From contig CALMVZ010000027.1 of assembly GCA_937873155.1 (NCBI GenBank), positions 248,001-312,000 on the forward strand: 64,000 bases of DNA. The letters run 5' to 3'. Positions 50,798 through 59,601 of this stretch are shown piece after piece (the stretch's first letter is position 1; the number at the start of each line of letters is the position of its first letter). The position numbers were made by a program, and so were the translations under genes. Origin of the DNA: an uncultured Bacteroidota bacterium (GTDB taxonomy: Bacteria; Bacteroidota; Bacteroidia; B-17B0; Aurantibacillaceae). Below the pieces are notes generated by a model. The model ran no database searches. It was given only the letters and a program-made list of their open reading frames with translations, and was not told the DNA's origin.

Positions 50798-52063
50798 ATG
50801 AAAAAAATATATAGTATAGCATTCGGTTTATTGCTGGGATCTCTTTTTATGAGTTCATGTAAAAAAAAGTTCGATCTGCCGCCAATGAAAGATATACCGG
50901 TGAGCGGTTATATCACCATTGATTCGATCTATAAAAAATTTATAGATTACTATCAGAATTCAATGCCTTCACCAACAAAACTATTCCGGTTCAACACCGA
51001 TGTTAACCTGGAGTGTTTGGTTACAGCCGATGAAACAAGCGGTAACATTTACAAAACAGTTTATGTTCAGGACGCTACCGGAGGATTGACCATCAAACTA
51101 CTTAATAGTGGTGGTTTAGCTGCAGGTGATAAGATCCGGATCAATTTAAATGGTATCGCCTTGGATAATTATGGGAATACTGTTCAACTGGATTCGATTG
51201 ATATTTATGATCACGTTGCAAAGATCAGTTCAGGAAACATCGTTACACCAATAAAACTGACCATGAACCAGGCTCAATCTACAGGCGCCGGAAGTTTTTT
51301 GCAATACCAATCCAGGTTGATCACGCTTGATTCGGTTGAATTCATTGGTGTAAATAAAGGTGTAGTTTATGCAGATGCAGTTGGAAAATATGCTTTAGAC
51401 CGTTTCATTACCAATGCAGCAGGAAATGCTATTGATGTCAGAACTTCAGGTTATTCTAAATTCGCGGGTTACCTCACGCCTTGCGGGAAAGGTTCAATTA
51501 CCGCAATTCTTACTGAATATAACGGAACACCTCAGCTAACTATCAGGGATGTGAAGGAAGTGAAGATGACGAATGATGGTTGTCCGTATGTAGCAAAAGG
51601 ATTTGATGGTGAACCAAGTGTTCTTTACGGTGGTTGGAGCATGGAAAATGTGATCGGAACTACAAAATGGACAATTGATGAATACAGTGGCCAGATCTAC
51701 GGTTATATTTCAAATTATGCGAACAGCTCAAATCAATTATGTGAGACGTGGTTGATCTCTCCTTCAATGAATTTAATCGGTGCACCAAGCCCGAAACTAA
51801 CATTCCAATCAGCTTTTAATTATAGCGGACCAGCATTACAGGTCCTCGTATCAACAAACTATAATTCGGGTAACCCGAACCTGGCAACATGGACACCGCT
51901 CCCTGCAACTTTATCGGGTGGTTCGTGGAATTGGGTACCGAGTGGAAATGTTTCCTTAACCTCGTATATTTCTTCAAATACCCGTATAGCTTTTAAATAT
52001 AGTGGTACAGCAACCTCAGGTTCGACCTGGGAAATTGATGATATTGTAGTACTTCCTCAATAG
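50798..52063 (+). CDS. Second DUF5689 lipoprotein, paralogue of the preceding gene
   Basis: 421 residues from the ATG at 50798. Lipobox FMSSC (Cys21) followed by KKKFD. DUF5689 shows LECLVTADETSGNIYKTVYVQDATGGLTIKLLNSG and GDKIRINLNGIALDNYGN; the C-terminal region has WLISPSMNLIGAPSPKLTFQ and WEIDDIVVLP. It shares domain order with its neighbour but differs in sequence, so the tandem copies are old. Between them lie 40 bases with a TTCGACAGCTTAGTAAACA word (50761-50779). Confidence 0.82.
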   Translation: MKKIYSIAFGLLLGSLFMSSCKKKFDLPPMKDIPVSGYITIDSIYKKFIDYYQNSMPSPTKLFRFNTDVNLECLVTADETSGNIYKTVYVQDATGGLTIKLLNSGGLAAGDKIRINLNGIALDNYGNTVQLDSIDIYDHVAKISSGNIVTPIKLTMNQAQSTGAGSFLQYQSRLITLDSVEFIGVNKGVVYADAVGKYALDRFITNAAGNAIDVRTSGYSKFAGYLTPCGKGSITAILTEYNGTPQLTIRDVKEVKMTNDGCPYVAKGFDGEPSVLYGGWSMENVIGTTKWTIDEYSGQIYGYISNYANSSNQLCETWLISPSMNLIGAPSPKLTFQSAFNYSGPALQVLVSTNYNSGNPNLATWTPLPATLSGGSWNWVPSGNVSLTSYISSNTRIAFKYSGTATSGSTWEIDDIVVLPQ

Positions 52064-52110
52064 AAATCAGGCAATTAGCCCGTATTTTACTCATTTGCAA
52101 AAAAACCTTA

Positions 52111-52135
52111 AAAACCCGTGAAAGCGGGTTTTTTT
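52111..52135 (+). terminator. Rho-independent terminator
   Basis: AAAACCCG (52111-52118), six-base loop, CGGGTTTT (52125-52132) with following T-run. It ends the DUF5689 operon. Confidence 0.88.
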
Positions 52136-52160
52136 CTAACATTATGCAGGTTACCTCAGG

Positions 52161-52189
52161 TTGAACTCTGGTATTAATAGATACATTTG
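52161..52189 (+). promoter_or_regulatory. Promoter of the coiled-coil lipoprotein gene
   Basis: TTG at 52161-52163, 18-base spacer, TACATTTG at 52182-52189; a good match to the Bacteroidota pattern. The leader before the ATG at 52239 is about 43 bases. Confidence 0.7.
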
Positions 52190-52238
52190 CAAACGTATCC
52201 CGCCCCCAAGGAGCGGCTAAAACAAAAACCTTATAAAT

Positions 52239-53099
52239 ATGAAAAATTTAAAATTCTTAGTAGTAGCCTTAGTTTTAAGTCTTGCTGCTTTAAACATTAC
52301 CTCTTGCGGTTCAGGCGAGAAAGAACCAAATCCATTAGCTGACAGTTTAAGTGCTGTAAACGATGGATTGAACGGTAAATTATCAGAAAAAGAACAAGCG
52401 ATCCAGGAATTCGTTACTACTTTCAACGAGATCCAAAGCAATTTAAATGAGATCAAAGAAAAAGAAAAGATCGTTACCGCATCTTCAAAAGGTGGTGATG
52501 TAAAAAGCAAGGAAGACCAGATCAAGGAAGATATCCAGGCTATTTACGACCTAATGGGCAAGAATAAGAACCGCATCAACTCGTTAAGCAAAAAATTAAA
52601 AGCAAGTAAATCGCAGATCAAAGGTTTAGAAGAAATGATCGCAAGTTTACAGGCTCAGTTAGAATCGAAAGATGCTGAGATAACTGAATTAAAAGGCGTA
52701 ATAGAAGCTTTAAACATTGAATTAAGCAACATTAACACCAATTATCAGGAAGTAGAACAGGAAGTGGAAGTAAAGACAGAAAAATTGAACACTGCTTTCT
52801 ATGCTATCGGTACTGCTAAAGAACTAAAAGAAAAAGGTGTGACAACTAAAGAAGGTGGTTTCATTGGTTTAGGTAAATCAACTAAAGTGAAAGATGATTT
52901 CAATAAAGAATATTTCACTAAAATTGACGTAACACAAGTAACAAGCATCACTATCGGTGCTAAAAAAGCTAAGATATTAAGCTCACATCCATCAGGCTCA
53001 TATAAATTAGTGGGTGAAAAAACAGTTGAAAAACTGGAGATCACCAATGCTGAAGAATTCTGGGGAGCTTCCAAATACTTGGTTATTCAGATCGATTAA
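52239..53099 (+). CDS. Coiled-coil lipoprotein of unknown function
   Basis: 286 residues. Lipobox NITSC (Cys23). Residues about 35-200 are a nearly continuous coiled coil (KLSEKEQAIQEFVTTFNEIQSNLNEIKEKEKI, LSKKLKASKSQIKGLEEMIASLQAQLESKDAEITELKGVI), and the C-terminal 90 residues form a small domain including GGFIGLGKSTKVKDDFNKEYFTKIDVTQVTSITIGAKKAKILSSHP. The arrangement recurs in Bacteroidota hypothetical lipoproteins. It may tether the outer membrane or act as an envelope spacer; this is inference. Strong promoter and terminator suggest it is monocistronic. Confidence 0.78.
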   Translation: MKNLKFLVVALVLSLAALNITSCGSGEKEPNPLADSLSAVNDGLNGKLSEKEQAIQEFVTTFNEIQSNLNEIKEKEKIVTASSKGGDVKSKEDQIKEDIQAIYDLMGKNKNRINSLSKKLKASKSQIKGLEEMIASLQAQLESKDAEITELKGVIEALNIELSNINTNYQEVEQEVEVKTEKLNTAFYAIGTAKELKEKGVTTKEGGFIGLGKSTKVKDDFNKEYFTKIDVTQVTSITIGAKKAKILSSHPSGSYKLVGEKTVEKLEITNAEEFWGASKYLVIQID

Positions 53100-53103
53100 T
53101 ATT

Positions 53104-53150
53104 CCTCTCCTAAAGGAAGAGGACGATTCGCTTGCGGATCAGGTGAGGTC
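53104..53150 (+). repeat. Double-hairpin element downstream of the coiled-coil lipoprotein
   Basis: CCTCTCCT..AGGAAGAGG (53104-53122), GATTCGC/GCGGATC (53125-53140) and AGGTGAGGTC (53141-53150). The same three parts in the same order are at 26004-26049. It begins four bases after the stop codon. Confidence 0.6.
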
Positions 53151-53167
53151 ACAAAATTTTGATTTTT

Positions 53168-53201
53168 TAACGCCCCGTGGTTGATACTACGGGGCGTTTT
53201 T
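53168..53201 (+). terminator. Rho-independent terminator
   Basis: AACGCCCCGT (53169-53178) and ACGGGGCGTT (53189-53198) followed by T-run. Main terminator of the coiled-coil lipoprotein gene. Confidence 0.92.
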
Positions 53202-53268
53202 GATTTATATCAAAAGGTCAGGACCGAAAATTATACTACTTTTAATTCAGGTAATATAACCCCTTAAT

Positions 53269-55635
53269 ATGACCAACGAAGAAAAGATCAACCTGATCGG
53301 ACAAAAGATTGTCCTTCTTTCCAATAATCTGGATAAATACAAAACAGAACTGGAGTCCTTAAAGGCCGAGTTACTCGCTTTACAGGCCGGCAAAACTGTG
53401 GAACTAAAAACTCCACCTCTTCAGGAGGTGAAAAAGCAAGAGCCGATTAAAGAGGTTGTTCAGGAGATCAGATCTGAAAAAATTGAAGAACCGGTTGTTC
53501 AGCAGGTAATTCAAACACCACCTAAACCAAAGAAATCCTTAGGATTCGAAGAAACGATCGGGGCGCGTTGGTTCAGTATCATTGGTATCATCGTTTTAGT
53601 GTTAGGTGTCGCTATCGGCGTTAAATATGCTATCGATAAAGATCTTATTAATGAAACTACACGTTTAGTATTAGGTTATTTAGTGGGTGGAATTATTTTA
53701 TCACTCGCTTTAGTCTACAAAAAGAAATACGATGTGTTCAGCGCTGTTTTATTAAGTGGTGCCATGTCTATAATGTATTTTACGACCTATGTCGGCTATA
53801 ATCATTACCATTTTTATTCAGCACCGGTTGCGTTTTTCATTATGGCGCTCTTCACCGGCTTTACGGTCTTTGCAGCGCACATTTATAATTACGAGATAAT
53901 TGCATTAATTGGTTTGGTGGGAGGTTACGCGCTTCCGCCTTTATTAAGTACTGGTAGTGGTGAGATCCAATATATGTTCGCTTTCATGTTGATCCTTAAT
54001 CTGGGTGTACTTTTTCTCTCCTTTAAAAAATACTGGAAATTCGTTAACCACGTTGCTTATTGTTTAACGTGGCTGATCTTTGCAGTGTGGATGGCAGATC
54101 AATATAAACCGGAAGTTTATTTCGGAAGAACGATGTTCTTTGCCACAGCTTTCTATTTGATATTCTATATGTCGTTCATTGCTTATAAGATACTTCGTAA
54201 TAAACCATTCAGCGCCTGGGATGTGATCCTTGTATTAAGTAACAGTTTGATCTATTTCGGCATCGGGTATAATGCCATGGATAATAAGTACTATGAATTC
54301 TACCAGGGATTATTCTGTGTATTGAATGCTGTTTTCCATTTGGGATTTGCTTTATTGTGCAAGAAAAAGGAATTGTCAGACAAAACTATTTTCTATTTCA
54401 TTATTGCGATGATGATCAGTTTTGTCACGATGGCTATCCCGGTCCAGATGGATGGAAATTACGTAACGCTGATCTGGTTATGTGAAATGGTAGTGCTGAT
54501 GTGGATGACAAAGAAAACAAATATCAATACCTATAAATATTTATCTTACGGAATTTCTATTCTCGCGTTTTTCAGCCTGTGGCATGATTGGAGTAATTAC
54601 GCTTACTTTAGCAATAACACGAGTACAACTTTAGCGTTCACTCCATTAATGAACCGCTATTTCTTAACAAGCATAATCGGTACAGGTGTTTTTGGTTTTG
54701 TGTGGATGTTGAACCGACAGATGTTAACCACGGCCTTAAGTAAAGCAGCGAATGTGGTTTTGATTGTATTTGGCTTCATCGTTTGTTACATGACCTTTGC
54801 GAATGAGATCATGTTGTATTTTGATGTTCAGTACAAATTATCGGAAACAAAGCATGTTGGTGATTATGGCTATCAATGGACAGATTACGATAGCGCGTGG
54901 AATTCATATCAGGGATTATGGATGATCATTTATAGTATGGTGTTTTTCTCAGTAATGGGTTGGTTGAGTTTAAAGAAATTCAGTAATACAGTTTTCGCGT
55001 ATATAACATGGTCGTTGAACCTTTTAATGTTGCTCATTGGTGTTACCGCTGGTTTTGCGATCATCAGCGATCTTAAAATGGAGGCGGTAAATGATTATTC
55101 ATTCTCTGTAATAACTACCTGGAATTACAACAGCCGTTATTTATTCTTACCGTTCGTTGCGATGATGATCTTTATGATCTATCAATTCAGAAATGCAGAG
55201 ATCCTGAAAAAAATACGGCCGATCAATTTCTGGTTGTTTCATATGACCATTCTGGCTGTGTTAAGCAATGAGTTGTCGCATATCATGACGATGACGCATC
55301 TTGATAATTATAATCATTATAGTAAAGTGGCATATCGCATGGGCTACACTGTATTGTGGGGAGTTTATTCAATGGCATTAATTACTTATGGGATATTACG
55401 CGAAAGGAAAACATTACGTTTTATAGCTATCAGTTTATTCTTACTCACACTTTTAAAATTGGCGGGCGATGCAATGAGCATGACGATGGGTTACCGTTTA
55501 ATTGTATTTATTGTGATCGGTATTATTTTATTAGTGGTGTCGTTCATGTACCAAAAATTCAAGCCACTTTTATTTGGTAAAGATGAGGGGGAAGAAATAA
55601 TTGAACCTAATACTACATCTAATGAAACAGTTTAA
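53269..55635 (+). CDS. DUF2339 multi-pass membrane protein
   Basis: 788 residues. A coiled-coil N-terminus (about 1-45) and a basic linker are followed by about 22 membrane helices. SLGFEETIGARWFSIIGIIVLVLGVAIGVKYAIDKDLI (about 88-125) is the DUF2339 opening. The region around IALIGLVGGYALPPLLSTGSGEIQYMFAFMLILNLGV is also typical. Function is unknown. It overlaps the next gene, a DUF3999-like protein, by 14 bases. DUF2339 and DUF3999 proteins are commonly paired, so they are probably a functional unit in the envelope. Confidence 0.88.
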   Translation: MTNEEKINLIGQKIVLLSNNLDKYKTELESLKAELLALQAGKTVELKTPPLQEVKKQEPIKEVVQEIRSEKIEEPVVQQVIQTPPKPKKSLGFEETIGARWFSIIGIIVLVLGVAIGVKYAIDKDLINETTRLVLGYLVGGIILSLALVYKKKYDVFSAVLLSGAMSIMYFTTYVGYNHYHFYSAPVAFFIMALFTGFTVFAAHIYNYEIIALIGLVGGYALPPLLSTGSGEIQYMFAFMLILNLGVLFLSFKKYWKFVNHVAYCLTWLIFAVWMADQYKPEVYFGRTMFFATAFYLIFYMSFIAYKILRNKPFSAWDVILVLSNSLIYFGIGYNAMDNKYYEFYQGLFCVLNAVFHLGFALLCKKKELSDKTIFYFIIAMMISFVTMAIPVQMDGNYVTLIWLCEMVVLMWMTKKTNINTYKYLSYGISILAFFSLWHDWSNYAYFSNNTSTTLAFTPLMNRYFLTSIIGTGVFGFVWMLNRQMLTTALSKAANVVLIVFGFIVCYMTFANEIMLYFDVQYKLSETKHVGDYGYQWTDYDSAWNSYQGLWMIIYSMVFFSVMGWLSLKKFSNTVFAYITWSLNLLMLLIGVTAGFAIISDLKMEAVNDYSFSVITTWNYNSRYLFLPFVAMMIFMIYQFRNAEILKKIRPINFWLFHMTILAVLSNELSHIMTMTHLDNYNHYSKVAYRMGYTVLWGVYSMALITYGILRERKTLRFIAISLFLLTLLKLAGDAMSMTMGYRLIVFIVIGIILLVVSFMYQKFKPLLFGKDEGEEIIEPNTTSNETV

Positions 55636-56869
55636 AATAGTTTTCGCTTTATTGGTTTTAAGTTTCGGTGCAAATGCCCAGCTAAAGACCTTCGATTATT
55701 ACCGTGAATTAAAATCTGTAGCTGAGAATGGCTATTACAAAATAAAATTAGGTTCTAGTATTTTAGATAGGGAAGGTTATTACCGTGTTTATGAAATTAA
55801 TGAAAAAGACACAGTTGAAGTTCCCTATGTTACTGAGCAATACGACTGGAGCTTCCATGACCATAGCTATTATAAAGATCTTGCAATGATCGATAAGAGT
55901 TACGAAACCGGAAAACATTCCTACGTGACTTTAGTTCTCGATACAAACATTATTTATAATTCGGTCTATCTTGGTTTTGGTGATCTGGAATTCTTTAAGG
56001 ATATTACTTTAGAAGGGAGCCAGGACAATAAAAACTGGAAAACAGTTGTAGAGAAAGAAAAACTGTTCCGTTATTTTCCTCATAACGACAGAGGTTATTT
56101 CAGGAACAGGATCGATTTCGATCCCATCTCATTCAAATATTTACGAGTGAAAATTGACGATTCGCAATCTACCAAGTTGGATTTGATATCTGCCGCTGTG
56201 CCTTTAGTGAAAGAAGAAAAACCGGAGGAAGGTGAATTAATACCTTGCACTCAAACACGCACAGAGGATAAAAAAAACAAGCAAACCATTGTTGAATGTC
56301 AGTTCGCAAGGGCTTATGCTTTAACTGATCTTGAAGTTGTGATTGAGAATGAGAATAAATATCACCGCCAGGTAAATGTTGAGGTATTTAATCCCGTGAA
56401 CGGAAAAGATCAATGGATAATTTTTGGAAATGGTGTCCTTTCATCGGGCGCTTCCAATAAAATTTATTTCAACAATATTGTAAATGATGACTTCCAATTC
56501 AAATCAGGGAAAGTCCGGATTCTCATTCAGAACAATGATGATCAACCGTTGCAAAACATTTCCGTAAAACCTTACACGCATTCTGAAAAGATAAATTTAA
56601 AACTGCAGAAGGATAAAAAGTATGTCCTTGCTTATGGAAAGTCCGATGATCAGGCGCCTGTTTATGACCTGGAACATTTTAAGAATGTGATCAGGCTATC
56701 AGGTTCGGTAGAACTTGGCAATGAACAAAAGATCCCTCACAAAGTAAAACCTGTACAAGCACCATTGATCGGTAATAAAATGTGGATCTGGGTCGCTTTG
56801 ATCGGATGTGTGATTATCATAGGTTTGTTTGCCTTTAAATTAATGAAACCTGAAGAAAAGAGATCTTAA
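55622..56869 (+). CDS. DUF3999-like exported membrane-anchored protein
   Basis: 415 residues from the ATG at 55622, inside the end of the DUF2339 gene; a TTG further upstream (55601) is less likely because the ATG gives a clean signal peptide (MKQFKIVFALLVLSFGANAQ). The large periplasmic region (about 20-380) is beta-rich, with the DUF3999-like text SYVTLVLDTNIIYNSVYLGFGDLEFFKDITLEGSQDNKNWKTV (F5/8-type look, about 88-130). One C-terminal membrane helix (about 390-408) anchors it. Pairing with DUF2339 supports the call. Confidence 0.75.
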   Translation: MKQFKIVFALLVLSFGANAQLKTFDYYRELKSVAENGYYKIKLGSSILDREGYYRVYEINEKDTVEVPYVTEQYDWSFHDHSYYKDLAMIDKSYETGKHSYVTLVLDTNIIYNSVYLGFGDLEFFKDITLEGSQDNKNWKTVVEKEKLFRYFPHNDRGYFRNRIDFDPISFKYLRVKIDDSQSTKLDLISAAVPLVKEEKPEEGELIPCTQTRTEDKKNKQTIVECQFARAYALTDLEVVIENENKYHRQVNVEVFNPVNGKDQWIIFGNGVLSSGASNKIYFNNIVNDDFQFKSGKVRILIQNNDDQPLQNISVKPYTHSEKINLKLQKDKKYVLAYGKSDDQAPVYDLEHFKNVIRLSGSVELGNEQKIPHKVKPVQAPLIGNKMWIWVALIGCVIIIGLFAFKLMKPEEKRS

Positions 56870-56889
56870 TATGTAAGTAAATCCAAAAG

Positions 56890-56924
56890 AAAAGCCCTGA
56901 AGTTTTAGTACTGCAGGGCTTTTT
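56890..56924. terminator. Bidirectional terminator between convergent genes
   Basis: AAAAGCCCTG (56890-56899) and CAGGGCTTTT (56914-56923) with a 14-base loop. It separates the DUF3999-like gene from the convergent DUF2795 gene. Confidence 0.82.
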
Positions 56925-56940
56925 AGTTTTTTATGATGAT

Positions 56941-56955
56941 TGAGCGCAGTCGAAA
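56941..56955. repeat. TGAGCGCAGTCGAAA element
   Basis: Member of the TTCGAC..GCTCA family, directly next to the stop of the DUF2795 gene at 56956. Confidence 0.4.
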
Positions 56956-57177
56956 TCAGAACTCATCCTCATTAAAGAAGAAGTCGTCTTTTGTCGGGTA
57001 ATCCGGCCAGATCTCCTCAATGGTTTCGTAGGCTTCGCCTTCGTCTTCCATTTCCTGCAAGTTTTCTATTACCTCCATTGGTGCACCTGAGCGCATCGCA
57101 AAATCAATCAATTCATCCTTGGTTGCAGGCCAGGGCGCATCTTCTAACCATGATGCTAATTCTAAAGTCCAATACAT
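56956..57177 (-). CDS. DUF2795 small acidic protein
   Basis: 73 residues. The whole protein is the DUF2795 fold: MYWTLELASWLEDAPWPATKDELIDFAMRSGAPMEVIENLQEMEDEGEAYETIEEIWPDYPTKDDFFF. Such small acidic proteins are highly conserved in Bacteroidota; the family has been linked to DNA-binding-like or ribosome-associated roles only by guess, so no function is given. The 124-base region upstream to 57301 contains no recognisable RNA gene. Confidence 0.9.
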   Translation of the reverse strand: MYWTLELASWLEDAPWPATKDELIDFAMRSGAPMEVIENLQEMEDEGEAYETIEEIWPDYPTKDDFFFNEDEF

Positions 57178-57301
57178 TTTAGTAGTCTAATTTTCTGCAA
57201 AAGAAATCAAAAAATCCTAATCCACAACCATAAAAAGCCTGAAAACCCTAAAAGCTCGCCGAAACATCATAAATAACTGATTAACAGTCGTTTAAATTAT
57301 A

Positions 57302-58144
57302 TCAAATTTCAAACTCTTTCTCAAAGAAACGGCTGTTCTCGTCAGCTAAAACAATTTTGTATTTCCCCCTGTCCAAACCTCTAACATTAAGATCAACCGG
57401 ATAGTCATGATTTCCGTGAACAAGCCACTGACCAATAGTAATAACAACTTTTTGTCCTTTTGAATCCAGCACATAAAAATAGGCGTATGTTGTTTTATCT
57501 GATGAATAATTCACATTCGCTTTTAGCTGTAATGGATGTTCATTGATATCGCCATAAGAATTGATCCGGACGCGTTTTTGTAATGTGTACCATGGAATAG
57601 GTTCGCCTTTTACTCTCGCAACAAAGTGACGGAGATCTTGTGTCAAAGAATCATTTTTCCCGACAATATTTGCAGTGGGTTTATTATTACTGACTGCCCA
57701 CACTGCGTATTGTTCTGTGTTCTCGTCCATTTTAGATGCGTTCAAATAAGTCGCTACTAAAACTAAATCTTTGTCGGCCAGTTTTCCAGGTTCATATTTT
57801 AATCCTTTTGTAGGCCCCGAATTATCCGCTTCACAGCAGTAACCTTTTATCTCAAAGGATTTCTGTTGTTTTTTCGCCATAGCAAGAATTTGTTCGTGTG
57901 TCACCAATATATCCTGGTATTCTTCTTTTACGGAATTCATGCGCCATCCCGCAGGTACAATTATTTTTAATGAATCGTCGGTTTGATTTTTGATCTTGTA
58001 ATCAACCACCAAACCCCCTTTGCAAACCACTTCCGTCTTTATCATTCTTTTCTCAATTGCTTTATCAATAGTAATGGTTGTTTTTGCATGTATCACTGCG
58101 CAGCAAATGGCTATTGCTGTTGTGAAGTTTAAACGGGATGACAT
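57302..58144 (-). CDS. Exported hypothetical protein
   Basis: 280 residues from the ATG at 58144. The frame can be read from a GTG at 58162, but those codons are the ribosome binding site: AGGAGG lies four bases before the ATG, unusual in this genome. A signal peptide (SSRLNFTTAIAICCAVIHAKT) is followed by a region of about 250 residues with two cysteines in KGYCCEADN and long beta-type segments. No known family is recognised. The final RGLDRGKYKIVLADENSRFFEKEFEI resembles a carboxy-terminal beta domain. Divergent from the transporter gene. Confidence 0.7.
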   Translation of the reverse strand: MSSRLNFTTAIAICCAVIHAKTTITIDKAIEKRMIKTEVVCKGGLVVDYKIKNQTDDSLKIIVPAGWRMNSVKEEYQDILVTHEQILAMAKKQQKSFEIKGYCCEADNSGPTKGLKYEPGKLADKDLVLVATYLNASKMDENTEQYAVWAVSNNKPTANIVGKNDSLTQDLRHFVARVKGEPIPWYTLQKRVRINSYGDINEHPLQLKANVNYSSDKTTYAYFYVLDSKGQKVVITIGQWLVHGNHDYPVDLNVRGLDRGKYKIVLADENSRFFEKEFEI

Positions 58145-58147
58145 TTT

Positions 58148-58154
58148 TCCTCCT
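58148..58154 (-). promoter_or_regulatory. Shine-Dalgarno-like site
   Basis: GGAGG lies four to five bases before the ATG at 58144. Shine-Dalgarno sites are rare in Bacteroidota; in this window no other start has such a clear one. Confidence 0.6.
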
Positions 58155-58203
58155 TTTTGCACTTATAATGAACAAAAGGGATAAATGGTTACAAAATATT
58201 TTA

Positions 58204-58220
58204 CCGGGATAGCTATCGGG
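58204..58220. repeat. CGGGATAGCTATCGGG palindrome
   Basis: Near-perfect palindrome matching 62520-62535. It lies inside the extra N-terminal codons of the longest frame of the CNT transporter gene, supporting the later start at 58266. Confidence 0.5.
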
Positions 58221-58265
58221 ACTAATGATTTTGGTAAATTGCCTTTGTTAATTATATACAAAATC

Positions 58266-59498
58266 ATGGAAAGGTTCACAGGATTGATAGGCATAATTGT
58301 AATTCTTGGCATAGCTTATTTATTATCGAACAATAAAAAAGCAATTAATTACCGTTTGGTAGTTAGTGGAATCGGTTTGCAATTAGCCATCGCTCTTTTG
58401 GTATTAAAAGTGACACCGATCACCAATTTCTTTGCGTGGATAGGAAGGGGAATGGGAAAGATAGAGCAATTCGCAACACAAGGGGCTGCTTTTGCATATG
58501 GTGGAATAATGGTTGACAAACATGATGGAACATCAGCTCCTTTCGGCATGCAGCATACATTTGTTTTCGCATTCACGGTGACGGCAACTATAATTTTCGT
58601 TTGTGTCCTTGTCGCAATTCTTTATCATATTGGTTTCATGCAAAAAGTTGTAGCCTTAATTGCACGTGCAATGAATTTTGTAATGAGGGTGAGCGGGGCA
58701 GAAGCATTAAGTAATATCGCGAGCGCGTTTGTAGGACAAGTGGAAGCGCAAGTAATGATCCGTCCGTATTTACCAACCATGACCAAAAGCGAACTCATGG
58801 CATCTATGGCGGGAAGTATGGCGTGTATCGCTGGCGGAATTTTGATTGTTTATGTGAACATGGGCGCTAAAGCAGAATATCTTTTAACGGCAAGTTTAAT
58901 GGCAGCGCCGGCAGCTTTAGTGATATCAAAAATTATTTATCCTGAAACAGAAGAATCACAAACCAAAGGAACTGTGAAACTGGAAGTGAAAAGCCCTTAT
59001 ACAAATGTGATCGATGCAGTTTCTCATGGTGCTGCTGATGGAATGAAGATCGCGATAAATGTTATTGCGATGTTAATTGGTTTCATCGCATTAATAGCGT
59101 TAATAAATTACGGATTAGGAAAGATCTGGGCCCCGCTTTCATTAGATTATATTTTCGGAAAAGTGTTTTATCCCCTTGCCTGGTGCATGGGGGTTCCTGA
59201 AGCGGATGTTCAGCAAGCAGCAACTATCATGGGACAAAAACTTACTATTAATGAATTTGTGGCTTTTGACACTTTAACCCATCGTTTGGCTCAACCTTTA
59301 AGTGAAAAAGGAACCATGATCGTAAGTTTCGCTATTTGTGGCTTTGCTAATTTTTCTTCTGTAGGAATGCAGATCGGTGGTATTGGCGCTTTAGTTCCTG
59401 AAAGACGGGCTGATCTTGCTAAATTGGGAATGCGAGCACTTATAGCAGGTACTTTAGCCTCTTATTTATCAGCTACTATTGCCGGAATGCTGATCTGA
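58266..59498 (+). CDS. NupC/CNT-family nucleoside transporter
   Basis: 410 residues from the ATG at 58266. Codons 58185-58265 are open but contain a repeat palindrome and lack family similarity. The start MERFTGLIGIIVILGIAYLLSNNKKAINYR matches CNT transporters. Core signatures: FGMQHTFVFAFTVTATIIFVCVLVAILYHIGFMQKVVALIARAMNFVMRVSGAEALSNIASAFVGQVEAQVMIRPYLPTMTKSELMASMAGSMACIAGGILIVYVNMG. Sodium- or proton-driven nucleoside import is the family role. The region contains the EXXNRF-like pattern only partly. Confidence 0.94.
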   Translation: MERFTGLIGIIVILGIAYLLSNNKKAINYRLVVSGIGLQLAIALLVLKVTPITNFFAWIGRGMGKIEQFATQGAAFAYGGIMVDKHDGTSAPFGMQHTFVFAFTVTATIIFVCVLVAILYHIGFMQKVVALIARAMNFVMRVSGAEALSNIASAFVGQVEAQVMIRPYLPTMTKSELMASMAGSMACIAGGILIVYVNMGAKAEYLLTASLMAAPAALVISKIIYPETEESQTKGTVKLEVKSPYTNVIDAVSHGAADGMKIAINVIAMLIGFIALIALINYGLGKIWAPLSLDYIFGKVFYPLAWCMGVPEADVQQAATIMGQKLTINEFVAFDTLTHRLAQPLSEKGTMIVSFAICGFANFSSVGMQIGGIGALVPERRADLAKLGMRALIAGTLASYLSATIAGMLI

Positions 59499-59601
59499 TC
59501 ACATTGCAAAATCAACCACTTATATAGCAGGATCAATATTCTGCTCGGAACACTTCTAAGTTTAATACTTTTTAAGTAAATTACTTTTAAAATTCATAAC
59601 C

